In this document: positions 1 through 7,312 of the stretch, in pieces
How the letters are laid out: every line of letters starts with the position of its first letter
Numbering within the stretch: the first letter of the stretch is position 1
NCBI RefSeq assembly: GCF_001424905.1
Contig: NZ_LMCU01000001.1
Coordinates: 248,001-312,000, forward strand
From: Leifsonia sp. Root112D2
GTDB lineage: Bacteria; Actinomycetota; Actinomycetes; Actinomycetales; Microbacteriaceae
Length of the DNA stretch: 64,000 nt
Reading direction: 5' to 3'
The notes under the pieces: generated by a model
What the model was told of the DNA's origin: nothing
Database searches by the model: none
The model's input: the letters and a program-made list of their open reading frames with translations, nothing else
Made by a program: the position numbers and the translations under genes

Positions 1-854
1 TTCTTCACATCGGGGGTGGCCGTCAGCGTGGCGATGCTCGTGGCAGCGACGGGCTCGAGCCAGACGGTCTGCCAGATTCCGGATGCAGCGGTGTAGAAGA
101 TGCCGCTGGGATCCAGTCGCTGCTTGCCGACAGGGATGGTTGCGCTGTCGACCGGCGAGTGCACGGCGACGACGATCTCCTGGCTGCCCTTGCTGTGCAG
201 TGCCGAGGTGATGTCGACGCTGAACGCGTCGTATCCGCCGGTGTGGCGCGCCACCTGCTGGCCGTTGACGTACACCGTCGCGTCGTAGTTGACGGCGCCG
301 AAGTTGAGGCGCACGTGCTGGCCGGCGTTGGTATACGACTTGGGCACATCAACGGTGCGCCGGTAGAACATGTAGTCGGAGTGCTTCTGCACGCCGGAGA
401 GCGCGGACTCGGCCGGGTATGGCACGAGTATCTTGCCCTCGAGGTTGGTGCCGAATGGCGGCGGACTGTATCCGTCGGTCTCGGCGTATTGCCAGAGGCC
501 GTTGAGGTTCATCCAGGTGGACTTCTTGACGGATGGCCGGGCCAGCTGCGGCCGCGGGTAGTCGGGCAGCGCGTTGCTCGGGGACACCTTGGCCGTCCAG
601 GGCGTCGAGAGCGGTGCAACCTTGCCGCTCCAGGTGGAGGTCTTCGTCGTCGCCTTCTTCACCGTGGCCATATTAGCCGGGGCGATGCCGGCCGCTGTGC
701 CTGCCGCTGTGCCTGCCGCGGCAGCGGTCGTCGCGGCCGTGGTCGCTCCTGTAGCCGCCGCTGTAGCCGCCGTCGCCGGGGCCGACGTGAGCCCCACCGT
801 GCACAGTACGGCGAGGGCCGCACAGAGCATCTGAACCATTGTCTTTCGTTTCAC
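1..854 (-). CDS. Secreted glycoside hydrolase family 2 protein (3' part beyond the left edge)
   Basis: The reverse strand reads from a GTG at 854 through 284 codons with no stop, so the C-terminal part is outside the window. The N-terminus (VKRK, then a hydrophobic stretch ending ATAA) looks like a signal peptide. After an Ala/Thr-rich linker comes a typical GH2 sugar-binding (jelly-roll) domain, with PRPQLARPSV, WMNLNGLWQYAE, VPYPAES, YRRTVDVP, LNFGAVNYDATVYVNG and SGIWQTVWLEP. Known family members are beta-galactosidases, beta-glucuronidases or related exo-enzymes; the catalytic TIM barrel is not visible, so the substrate cannot be named. The start is chosen because it includes the basic signal-peptide N-region and has AAGGA about 13 bases upstream. 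An ATG at 839 in the same frame is an alternative. The protein probably acts outside the cell on plant or polysaccharide oligomers (inference). Confidence 0.85.
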   Translation of the reverse strand, partial: MKRKTMVQMLCAALAVLCTVGLTSAPATAATAAATGATTAATTAAAAGTAAGTAAGIAPANMATVKKATTKTSTWSGKVAPLSTPWTAKVSPSNALPDYPRPQLARPSVKKSTWMNLNGLWQYAETDGYSPPPFGTNLEGKILVPYPAESALSGVQKHSDYMFYRRTVDVPKSYTNAGQHVRLNFGAVNYDATVYVNGQQVARHTGGYDAFSVDITSALHSKGSQEIVVAVHSPVDSATIPVGKQRLDPSGIFYTAASGIWQTVWLEPVAATSIATLTATPDVK

Positions 855-1026
855 GAACAGACCAACTTCCTTGTTGATGATGATCGAGCGCGGGCGTCGG
901 GTACTGAAACGCTCAAAACACGGCAAGAAACGCCAAAAGACAAACCGTGCTGAATCGATTGTTCCTAAAACGTGTTCAAAAGTCCAGAGAATACACACAT
1001 GTCACCCAAATGGGTTCCACTCCACG
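855..1026. other. AT-richer upstream region of the GH2 gene
   Basis: No gene is visible in this stretch. It is clearly richer in A and T than its surroundings, as expected for a promoter of the GH2 gene read to the left. Short palindromic words such as AATCGATT and ACCC-AAAT-GGGT are present and could be regulator sites, but no known operator is recognised. Confidence 0.4.
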
Positions 1027-1119
1027 CCGGTTGAGGAGCGAGGAACGAGCGTCTCGAAACCCGGTTGGCGCCACGCAGGTTTCGAGACGTGCTCGTACCT
1101 CGCACTCCTCAACCAGCGG
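1027..1119. repeat. Palindromic element A, complete copy
   Basis: Two inverted halves, each of the form GGTTGAGGAG-(variable)-GTCTCGAAACC, are separated by about 15 bases. Each half can also fold alone, because GGTTGAG pairs with CTC..AACC. The copy ends ten bases from the stop codon of the flavin oxidoreductase gene, so it may act as its transcription terminator (inference). Confidence 0.9.
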
Positions 1120-1128
1120 AGCTCGGGG

Positions 1129-2133
1129 CTACGCGAGAATGTCGGCGACGATCTGCAGGGAGCGGATGCGGGCATCCGGTGTGGCGGCGGCGGATGCGAT
1201 CATGAGCTCATCGACGCCGGTCGACTTCAGCAGCGACTCGAGCCGCTCGGCAACGTGTTCGGGCGAGCCGACCGCCTGTCGCGCATTGCGGGCGGCGATG
1301 AACTCTTCCTCCACCGGGGAGAACTCGTAGGCGAGAGCCTCCTCGATCGAGACCGGCTGCGGCTTCTGCCCCTGGCGCATGCGCAGAAAGGAAAGCAGCC
1401 CGGGAAGCGATTCGGCGCGCACGACGGCGGGGTCGGCATCCGCTATGACGTTGACCGCGATCATGCTGTGCGGGGCGTCCAGCTGCTCACTGGGCTGGAA
1501 CTTATCGCGATACAGGTCGAGCGCTGCCTCGGTGTTCTCGCCCGCGAAATGGTGGGCGAAGGTGAACGGCAGGCCGAGGGCCGCCGCAACCTGAGCGCTG
1601 TATCCGCTGGATCCAAGCAGCCAGACCTGCGGGGCGTCTCCGAGACCCGGCACGGCCGTGATGCTGTGCAACGGGTTGTTCTCGCTCATGGTGCCGTAGA
1701 AGAAGCCGAACAGGTCGAACAGCTGCTGCGGAAAGTCCTCGACGCCGAGCCCCTCGGCGCTGCGGCGCAGGGCCATGGCCGTGGCACCGTCGGTGCCGGG
1801 CGCGCGGCCGATGCCCAGATCGATGCGGTCGCCGTAGAGGGCGCGCAGCGTGCCGAATTGTTCGGCGACGACAAGCGGGGCGTGGTTGGGCAGCATGACG
1901 CCCCCACTTCCCACACGGATGCGCGTGGTCGCCCCCGCGATTCCGGCGATCAGCACCGCGGGCGCGCTCGAGGCGATGCCCGGCATGCCGTGATGCTCGG
2001 CGACCCAGAAGCGGTCGTAGCCGAGGCGCTCCGCGGCCTGCGCGAGGCGGATGCTGCCGGCCACCGCATCCGCGTTGCTTGCGCCGTGTGGGCGGCTGGC
2101 CAGGTCGAGCACGTTCAGGGGAATACGGGGCAT
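1129..2133 (-). CDS. LLM-class flavin-dependent oxidoreductase (luciferase-like)
   Basis: A 334-residue protein with the bacterial luciferase-like TIM-barrel pattern: N-terminal VLDLASRPHGAS, YDRFWVAEHHGMPGIASSAPAV at about 39-60, RIRVGSGGVMLPNHAPLVVAEQFGTL at about 71-97, and GRIDLGIGRAPGTD-type sequence near 105-115. It resembles the MsnO8 subgroup, whose members use FMN/F420-like cofactors to oxidise small organic substrates; the true substrate is unknown. It is full length for the family and cytoplasmic (no signal peptide). It is transcribed alone, with repeat copies on both sides, so it is probably monocistronic. The start is an ATG, and no strong Shine-Dalgarno sequence is visible. Confidence 0.88.
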   Translation of the reverse strand: MPRIPLNVLDLASRPHGASNADAVAGSIRLAQAAERLGYDRFWVAEHHGMPGIASSAPAVLIAGIAGATTRIRVGSGGVMLPNHAPLVVAEQFGTLRALYGDRIDLGIGRAPGTDGATAMALRRSAEGLGVEDFPQQLFDLFGFFYGTMSENNPLHSITAVPGLGDAPQVWLLGSSGYSAQVAAALGLPFTFAHHFAGENTEAALDLYRDKFQPSEQLDAPHSMIAVNVIADADPAVVRAESLPGLLSFLRMRQGQKPQPVSIEEALAYEFSPVEEEFIAARNARQAVGSPEHVAERLESLLKSTGVDELMIASAAATPDARIRSLQIVADILA

Positions 2134-2182
2134 GTCAGGGGCAACGCCGCGCGGTCACCACGCATTCCGCGCGGCAACCTCT

Positions 2183-2272
2183 GCTGGTTGAGGAGGCCGC
2201 CCGCGGCCGTCTCGAAACCTGCGTGGTGCGGCCCTGGTTTCGAGACGCTCGTTCCTCGCTCCTCAACCAGCG
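2183..2272. repeat. Palindromic element A, complete copy
   Basis: The left half carries the GCCGCCCGCGGCC stem and the right half the CGAGGAACGAG stem; they are inverted with respect to each other. It lies between the oxidoreductase start and the terminator of the LAXTG protein gene. Confidence 0.9.
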
Positions 2273-2289
2273 GGGCCGCGGCAGCACAC

Positions 2290-2335
2290 AAAAGGGCCCG
2301 GCGACGGGGCGGCAGTGCCGCTCGATCGCCGGGCC
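2290..2335 (-). terminator. Rho-independent terminator of the LAXTG protein gene
   Basis: Read on the minus strand downstream of the stop at 2354, a perfect 10-bp stem (GGCCCGGCGA at 2295-2304 with TCGCCGGGCC at 2326-2335) with a 21-base apical loop is followed directly by CTTTTGTG. A strong stem followed by a U tract is the classic intrinsic terminator layout. Confidence 0.8.
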
Positions 2336-2353
2336 GTAGTCGCCCGAACGCGA

Positions 2354-2953
2354 CTAGCTGTGTGCCTGGTGGCGGCGGCGATAGAGCAGGAAGAACAGCA
2401 GCGCCAGACCGAGCAGCACGATGAGTCCGCCGATCCATGCAACGGTGAACACGAAGTCAGAACCCGTCTTGGCCAGCCCTGAATCGCCATTCGCCGTGGT
2501 CGACGTGTCGCCCTTGGTGGTGGTCGTCGTCGCGGTGTCGGTCGGAATGACCGAGATGCTCGAGCTGACCGTGCGCGTGGCGCTGACGGCGGTGAGCGTG
2601 TAGGTACCCGAAGCATTCGCTGGCACCTGAATCGTGAGAACCGAGCCACCATTGGCTGCCGCGGCTTTCACCGTCTTCGCACTGCTCACGCTGGAGTGCG
2701 CTACCCCGGAGGTGCGGTACGAGGCCAGCGAAGCGGTTGAGCCGCTCTCACCGGAGATCGTGTACGTCACCGGCGTGTTGCCGACCCAGGTGGTGGCGCT
2801 GCACGTGAACGTGCCGCTCTGCCCCGCCTCGACCGTCGACGGCGACATGGTGCAGCCACCGGTCGGCACATAGTTTTCGGCGTTTGCCGCTGCCGGTGCG
2901 GCGAACGCAACCAGAACGGCGAGTACAACGCCTGCGAGAAGGTTCTTGCGCAT
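2354..2953 (-). CDS. Small LAXTG-type sortase-anchored surface protein
   Basis: A 199-residue protein with a clear export signal (MRKNLLAG..., cleavage expected after AAANA near residue 25) and an Ig-like or beta-sandwich central part with two cysteines (GGCTMSP and FTCSATT). A Thr/Asp-rich spacer (TDTATTTTTKGDTSTT) follows. The C-terminal sorting signal is LAKTG at 160-164, a hydrophobic helix and YRRRHQAHS. LAXTG is the motif recognised by actinobacterial class E sortases, so it is predicted to be covalently attached to peptidoglycan. No known binding function is recognised. An AGAGGT Shine-Dalgarno sits just upstream of the ATG. The gene has its own intrinsic terminator and paired direct repeats in its promoter region, so it is probably a regulated single-gene unit. 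Confidence 0.8.
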   Translation of the reverse strand: MRKNLLAGVVLAVLVAFAAPAAANAENYVPTGGCTMSPSTVEAGQSGTFTCSATTWVGNTPVTYTISGESGSTASLASYRTSGVAHSSVSSAKTVKAAAANGGSVLTIQVPANASGTYTLTAVSATRTVSSSISVIPTDTATTTTTKGDTSTTANGDSGLAKTGSDFVFTVAWIGGLIVLLGLALLFFLLYRRRHQAHS

Positions 2954-2984
2954 GATTGACCTCTGAGATTCGGGTTTGACTGAG

Positions 2985-3024
2985 GTTACTTATTAGTGAC
3001 TGAGCAGCAGTTACCGCTTAGTGA
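2985..3024. promoter_or_regulatory. Imperfect direct repeat upstream of the LAXTG protein gene
   Basis: Two 15-bp words with the pattern GTTAC-N3-TTAGTGA start at 2985 and 3010, 25 bp apart. On the gene strand they read TCACTAA-N3-GTAAC. They sit 32-71 bp upstream of the start codon in an AT-rich stretch, where an operator would be expected. The regulator is unknown. Confidence 0.5.
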
Positions 3025-3031
3025 TTATTCC

Positions 3032-4918
3032 TCAGTTTACGCTGCCGGAGCACTTGGGGGCAACCATCTGTTTGACGGAGGTCGACAGCGCCGGGGTGAC
3101 CACGGCATCCGCTCGTGTGGCCGTCGACTTCGTCTCGAGAAGGTTCATGGTGACGGTCTTCGACGCGCCGGGCGCAAGTTCCACCTCGAACTGGCCAACG
3201 GTGTGCCCCTCGTCGACGGCGGCATTAGCGGGGAATTCCGCTCCCCCGCTGGTGGTGGACAGTACGAGTGAGCCGGCCGGCGCATAGATCGCCACCTTGT
3301 TTCGAATGTGCCCGGGCGTCACGGTGTCGGGAACCGGGCCCGCGACATACGCCGGCAACGCGGTGCCGGCATCCGTCGGTGCGGTGTTCGTGAGCGTGAC
3401 GCTGACCCTCGTATTGGGGTGGCCGTCGGCGCGGCAGACGCGCGAGGCGACGCCCACCGACACCTTCAGGTAGTAGTCCATCTTGGAGCCAGTGCTGTCG
3501 TTCAGGTACACGCCGTACTGCGAGGTGCTCGACGTGGAGACCGGCAGCCCGCCCGCCAGCGTGGTGCCAGCCAGCACCTTCTGCTCAGCCGGATGCCCGC
3601 TCCACAGCAGAATGCGCCCCTCACCGCCCGCCTTCGCCAGCGCCGCGACCAGGGCGGAGGCATCCGCATGGCCTGCGGTGATCTTCTGGAAGACCGTGGA
3701 GGCGACCGAGGCGAAGAAGGCGTCTTGCATGCGCGGATCCGGATAGCGCTGGTAGACCTCGCTGAGCAGCAGCGGCACGGCGTTGTCGGAGCTCAGCGTG
3801 TCACCGGTGGCAAGCTTGACCGGGCCGGTGGCCTTGAGCAGGTAGCTCAGCGCAACGGGGTCGATCTTGAAGACGCCGTCGATGGTGATGCCGAACTTCT
3901 TCTTCCACATCGTGGCGGCGAGCTCGCCGGAGAGCGAATACCGCGGCGTGAGGTTGATGTTCTGAATGAACTGCGCCACGCGCGGCCCGTAGAGCGCGGC
4001 CGTGTCGGTGGGCAGCGGCATCACCTCGCTGGGGAACTTGCGAAAGTCCATGGTGGAGGCCTGCTTGCCGAGCGCGATGTGCCCCTTGTCGGTGTGCAGC
4101 ACCGCCATGGCGCCCGAGACGCCGCCGGTGGACCGCAGTTCGGACGGGTTCTGAATGAGCAGCAGGTAGTTGCGCGGCCCGTCGGCGCCGAGCATGCTCG
4201 GCAGCAGTTGGGTGGCGTTGGCGGCGGCATCAACCACGTCGGATGCCGTGTCGACCCCCTTCACCAGCTGCGAAACGGCGGATGCGACGGCGCCGATTGT
4301 TCCGCCCGTCTTGATGGCGTGTGCCTGCGTCTTCGCGTCGGCGAGGGCCAGCTGCGCGGCGTGCAGGGTGGGGGCGGCTTCGGCGAGCGGGCCGAGGTCG
4401 ACGGTGCCGTTCTTCGGCTTGAGCGAGGCTACGGTGAAGTTGCCGGCCACGCCGGTGAGCGGGGCGACCGCGTGCTCGGCGACGGCATCCGTCACAGCGG
4501 CAGCCTGACGCACGGCGGTGAGATTGCCGCCCAGCCAGGGCACGATCTCGGCTACGCGCCAGATGGGGTCGCTCGTGAGTTCGGCCGCCTTGCCGGCATG
4601 TTTCGTGAGAGCCGCGGATGCCCGCTTCGCGGCAGCCGAATCGCCGCTGGCAAGGTTCTGTTCGACCTTCGTGGCCAGCGGGATGGCCTTCTCCAGTTCG
4701 CCCTTGGCCAGCAGCGCGCGGATGCCGACCCAGGCGACGGCCGCGACCAGTAGCACGACAACGCCGAGCACGCTGAAGAGCACGATGCGTTTGCGGCGTC
4801 GAGGGTGGCGGGGTTGGCTCCCGCCAGGCTCGCGCGGGACGAGGCCGGCGTTGGGCTCGTATGGCGCGGCAGGTTCGTCGGCGGGCGTGGCGGAGTCTGC
4901 GCCGGGTCGGGTGGGCAT
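3032..4918 (-). CDS. DUF4012 membrane-anchored protein, copy 1
   Basis: A 628-residue protein with a Pro/Ala/Arg-rich cytoplasmic N-terminus, one membrane helix at about 46-66 (RRRKRIVLFSVLGVVVLLVAAV) and a large extracellular DUF4012 region. Family landmarks include PRNYLLLIQNPSELRSTGGVSG and the DPVALSYLLKATGPVKLATGDTLSSDNAV block. DUF4012 proteins are common in actinobacteria near cell-surface polysaccharide genes; their biochemical role is not established, and a link with assembly or anchoring of glycans is only inference. A paralogue lies at 10250-12094 and shares both blocks. The ATG has no Shine-Dalgarno sequence, but a TAGATT -10 box ends six bases upstream, which suggests a leaderless mRNA. 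Confidence 0.85.
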   Translation of the reverse strand: MPTRPGADSATPADEPAAPYEPNAGLVPREPGGSQPRHPRRRKRIVLFSVLGVVVLLVAAVAWVGIRALLAKGELEKAIPLATKVEQNLASGDSAAAKRASAALTKHAGKAAELTSDPIWRVAEIVPWLGGNLTAVRQAAAVTDAVAEHAVAPLTGVAGNFTVASLKPKNGTVDLGPLAEAAPTLHAAQLALADAKTQAHAIKTGGTIGAVASAVSQLVKGVDTASDVVDAAANATQLLPSMLGADGPRNYLLLIQNPSELRSTGGVSGAMAVLHTDKGHIALGKQASTMDFRKFPSEVMPLPTDTAALYGPRVAQFIQNINLTPRYSLSGELAATMWKKKFGITIDGVFKIDPVALSYLLKATGPVKLATGDTLSSDNAVPLLLSEVYQRYPDPRMQDAFFASVASTVFQKITAGHADASALVAALAKAGGEGRILLWSGHPAEQKVLAGTTLAGGLPVSTSSTSQYGVYLNDSTGSKMDYYLKVSVGVASRVCRADGHPNTRVSVTLTNTAPTDAGTALPAYVAGPVPDTVTPGHIRNKVAIYAPAGSLVLSTTSGGAEFPANAAVDEGHTVGQFEVELAPGASKTVTMNLLETKSTATRADAVVTPALSTSVKQMVAPKCSGSVN

Positions 4919-4924
4919 GAAGCC

Positions 4925-4930
4925 AATCTA
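4925..4930 (-). promoter_or_regulatory. -10 box of a leaderless promoter (DUF4012 copy 1)
   Basis: TAGATT on the minus strand fits TANNNT. Six bases separate it from the ATG at 4918, so transcription is predicted to start at the A of the start codon. No good -35 box is evident. Confidence 0.5.
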
Positions 4931-4985
4931 AGCATTTCTCACTTTATTTTGCTGGTCTTCTGCACCCCGCATACGGGGGGCTTCG

Positions 4986-5247
4986 CTGGTTGAGGAGGTT
5001 CTGCCGGTTGAGGAGCGAGGAACGAGCGTCTCGAAACCAGAGCCGCGCCACGCAGGTTTCGAGACGGCCGCGGGCGGCCTCCTCAACCAGCGAAAAGGTT
5101 CCGCTGGTTGAGGAGAGGTCGAGGAACGAGGCCTCGTCTCGAAACCAGAACCGCGCCACGCAGGTTTCGAGACGGCCGCGGGCGGCCTCCTCAACCAGCG
5201 AAAAGGTTCTGCCGGTTGAGGGCGAGGAACGAGCGTCTCGAAACCAG
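4986..5247. repeat. Cluster of element A, left of the GIY-YIG gene
   Basis: The cluster holds one truncated unit, two complete inverted pairs and one trailing half. Neighbouring units are joined by short AAAAGGTTC-like connectors. This accounts for almost the whole 345-base gap between the DUF4012 and GIY-YIG genes; no gene is seen in it. Head-to-head and head-to-tail arrangement of halves resembles the BIME organisation of REP elements. Confidence 0.9.
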
Positions 5248-5263
5248 CCACGCAGCCTCCCCG

Positions 5264-5563
5264 TCAGCCGCCCTCTTCTCGGGGCTTGGCCCCGCGCGCG
5301 CTCATCCCGGGCAACCCCTCGTACTCGCCGCGGATCAGCGCCTCACGCTTTCGCCTCGACCAACCCTGAATCTGTTTCTCGCGCGCGTATGCCTCATCGA
5401 CACGCTCATACTCCTGCGCGAAGACCAACTCGATGGGAAGACGGCTACTCGTGTATTTCGCCCCCTCGCCGGACGCGTGCTCGGCGATACGACGTTCGAG
5501 CTGACGGGTGCTTCCGACGTAGTAGCTTCCGTCAGCGCAATGCAAGATGTAGACGTGTGCCAT
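5264..5563 (-). CDS. Small GIY-YIG nuclease-domain protein
   Basis: A 99-residue protein that is nearly all GIY-YIG domain. It has VYILHCADGSYYVGST at about 4-19 (the GIY and YIG signatures), the conserved Arg in LERRIAEH, and the family's C-terminal GWSRRKREALI. Standalone proteins of this kind (YhbQ/UPF0213-like) are widespread, and some are DNA nucleases; the role here is unknown. The start at 5563 fits the family, where MAHVYIL is the usual N-terminus; a GTG at 5611 would add 16 residues without homology. Notably, it lies between two dense clusters of palindromic element A. No partner gene is on the same strand close by. The C-terminal tail (GMSARGAKPREEGG) is charged and probably disordered. 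Confidence 0.8.
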   Translation of the reverse strand: MAHVYILHCADGSYYVGSTRQLERRIAEHASGEGAKYTSSRLPIELVFAQEYERVDEAYAREKQIQGWSRRKREALIRGEYEGLPGMSARGAKPREEGG

Positions 5564-5603
5564 GCCAGCCAGTGTGTCGGATGCCACGGCTTCGGCGCTG
5601 CAG

Positions 5604-5612
5604 TTATCCACA
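5604..5612. other. Isolated perfect DnaA-box sequence
   Basis: TTATCCACA matches the consensus DnaA box. It is single, not in an AT-rich origin-like region, and lies at the 5' side of the GIY-YIG gene, so a role in replication initiation is not supported. Confidence 0.3.
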
Positions 5613-5626
5613 GGGTGCGAGTCTGC

Positions 5627-5851
5627 GCGGGTTTCGAGACGGCCGCGGGCGGCCTCCTCAACCAGCGGAGAGGTTCAACTGGTTGAGGAGAGGTCGAGGA
5701 ACGAGGCCTCGTCTCGAAACCAGCGGAGAGGTTCAGCTGGTTGAGGAGCTGCGCGGGTTTCGAGACGGCCGCGGGCGGCCTCCTCAACCAGCGGAGAGGT
5801 TCAGCTGGTTGAGGAGAGGTCGAGGAACGAGGCCTCGTCTCGAAACCAGCG
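5627..5851. repeat. Cluster of element A, right of the GIY-YIG gene
   Basis: Five half units are joined by AGAGGTTCA(A/G)CTGG-type connectors, alternating the GGCCGCGGGCGGCC stem and the AGGTCGAGGAACGAGGCCT stem. Some units are almost identical, suggesting recent tandem duplication. No gene is visible between the GIY-YIG gene and ugd. Confidence 0.9.
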
Positions 5852-5860
5852 GGGCGAGCA

Positions 5861-7288
5861 CTACGGCCGCCCGAGCCCCTTATACGTCCAGCCGGCAGCG
5901 CGCCATGCCACCGCGTCGAGCCGGTTGCGGCCGTCTATCACCACGCGGCCACGCACGATCGACGCTGCCCACACCGGGTCTATCGCGGCGAACTCGGGCC
6001 ACTCGGTGACCAGCACCACGGCATCCGCCCCCTCGAGCGCCGCCTCGAGCGACGAGGTATACGTCAGCTGCGGATGCCTCCCCCGCGCATTCGCAATGGC
6101 CTGCGGGTCGGTCGCCACCACGTTCACACCCAGCCCGCGCAACTGCACCGCCACATCGAGCGCCGGCGAGTCTCGCACGTCGTCGGAGTGCGGCTTGAAC
6201 GCGAGCCCGAGCACCGCCACCTTCTTGTCCCACACCGTGTCGCCGAGCGCCTCCACGGTGAGGTCGACGACACGCTGGCGGCGGCGCAGGTTGATCGCAT
6301 CCACCTCTTTGAGAAACGCGACAGACTGTCCGCGGCCGAGCTCTTCTGCACGCGCCGTGAATGCGCGGATGTCCTTGGGAAGGCATCCGCCCCCGAAGCC
6401 CACGCCGGCGTTCAGGAACCGCCGGCCGATGCGTGTGTCGAAGCCGATCGCATCCGCCAGCTGCGTCACATCCGCCCCGGTCACCTCGGCGATCTCGGCC
6501 ATCGCATTGATGAACGAGATCTTGGTGGCGAGAAACGCGTTGGCCGACACCTTCACCAGCTCGGCGGTGGCGTAGTCGGTGATCACGAGCGGGGTTCCGG
6601 ATGCGACGGCCGCCGCGTACACCTCGTTCAGCGTGTCGACGTCTGGGTGGTTGCCGCTGGTTGAGGAGGCGCGCGAAGCCGCCGTCTCGAAACCGGCCGC
6701 GCCGAGCTGGTTTCGAGACGGGGCCTCCTTCGTCGACCCCTCCTCAACCAGCGGAACCTCCTCAGCCAGCGGAAGCGCACGCACGCCGTAGACGAGCCGA
6801 TCGGGCTTCACCGTGTCTTGCACCGCGAAGCCCTCCCGCAGAAACTCGGGGTTCCAGGCCAGCGACGCCCCGCTGCCGCTCGCGTCGATCAGCGCGGCCA
6901 GCCGCCCCGCCGTTCCCACGGGAACCGTGCTCTTGCCTACGACAAGATCCCCCGCCGACAGGTGCGGCGCGAGCGCGGTGACCGCGGCATCCACATAGCT
7001 CACGTCTGCCGCATTGCTGCCCTGCTGCTGGGGCGTGCCGACGGCGACGAAGTGCACCCGCGAGCCGCGCGCATCCGCCATATCGGTGCTGAAGCGCAGC
7101 CGTCCGCTGCCTATTGCCGAGGCGAGAATCTCGGGCAACCCGGGCTCATAGAACGGCGGATGCCCCTGCGAGAGCTGCTCGATCTTGGCCGCGTCAACGT
7201 CGATTCCCACCACGTCGTGCCCGAGTTCTGCCATGGCAGCCGCATGCACCGCGCCCAGGTATCCGCAGCCGATGACCGAAATCTTCAT
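5861..7288 (-). CDS. ugd: UDP-glucose 6-dehydrogenase with an in-frame repeat insertion
   Basis: A 475-residue UDP-glucose/GDP-mannose dehydrogenase. It has the N-terminal NAD fold with GCGYLGAVHAAAMAELGHDV, the YEPGL substrate motif, KSTVPVGT, the PEFLREG signature, and the catalytic GGGCLPKD block with Cys302. It oxidises UDP-glucose to UDP-glucuronate for surface glycans. Family members are usually near 435-440 residues; the extra length is explained by a copy of element A at residues about 179-212 (PLVEEGSTKEAPSRNQ...ASSTSG), between PDRLVYGV and the conserved DVDTLNEVYA helix. The frame stays open and the rest of the enzyme is intact. It lies 24 bp downstream of the GT-C gene and is probably cotranscribed with it and the GT2 gene. 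Confidence 0.93.
   Translation of the reverse strand: MKISVIGCGYLGAVHAAAMAELGHDVVGIDVDAAKIEQLSQGHPPFYEPGLPEILASAIGSGRLRFSTDMADARGSRVHFVAVGTPQQQGSNAADVSYVDAAVTALAPHLSAGDLVVGKSTVPVGTAGRLAALIDASGSGASLAWNPEFLREGFAVQDTVKPDRLVYGVRALPLAEEVPLVEEGSTKEAPSRNQLGAAGFETAASRASSTSGNHPDVDTLNEVYAAAVASGTPLVITDYATAELVKVSANAFLATKISFINAMAEIAEVTGADVTQLADAIGFDTRIGRRFLNAGVGFGGGCLPKDIRAFTARAEELGRGQSVAFLKEVDAINLRRRQRVVDLTVEALGDTVWDKKVAVLGLAFKPHSDDVRDSPALDVAVQLRGLGVNVVATDPQAIANARGRHPQLTYTSSLEAALEGADAVVLVTEWPEFAAIDPVWAASIVRGRVVIDGRNRLDAVAWRAAGWTYKGLGRP
6654..6754. repeat. Element A inside ugd
   Basis: A complete inverted pair of about 100 bp is inserted in frame, followed at 6755-6772 by part of a further half (AACCTCCTCAGCCAGCGG). 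It is translated as about 34 residues with no stop codon. Confidence 0.9.
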
Positions 7289-7312
7289 GAGAGCCTCTCG
7301 ATGTGCCGAACT

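Noticed and set aside
5604..5612. Chromosomal origin signalled by a DnaA box
   Set aside because: It is a single box in GC-rich sequence, without dnaA, dnaN or box clusters; another box-like word at 28366 is also isolated.
4986..5851. CRISPR array
   Set aside because: The regular repeats are palindromic element A halves; the segments between them are themselves repeated, not unique spacers, and no cas genes are near.
5861..7288. ugd as a pseudogene disrupted by the repeat
   Set aside because: The frame is open through the element and all catalytic and cofactor motifs are present on both sides.
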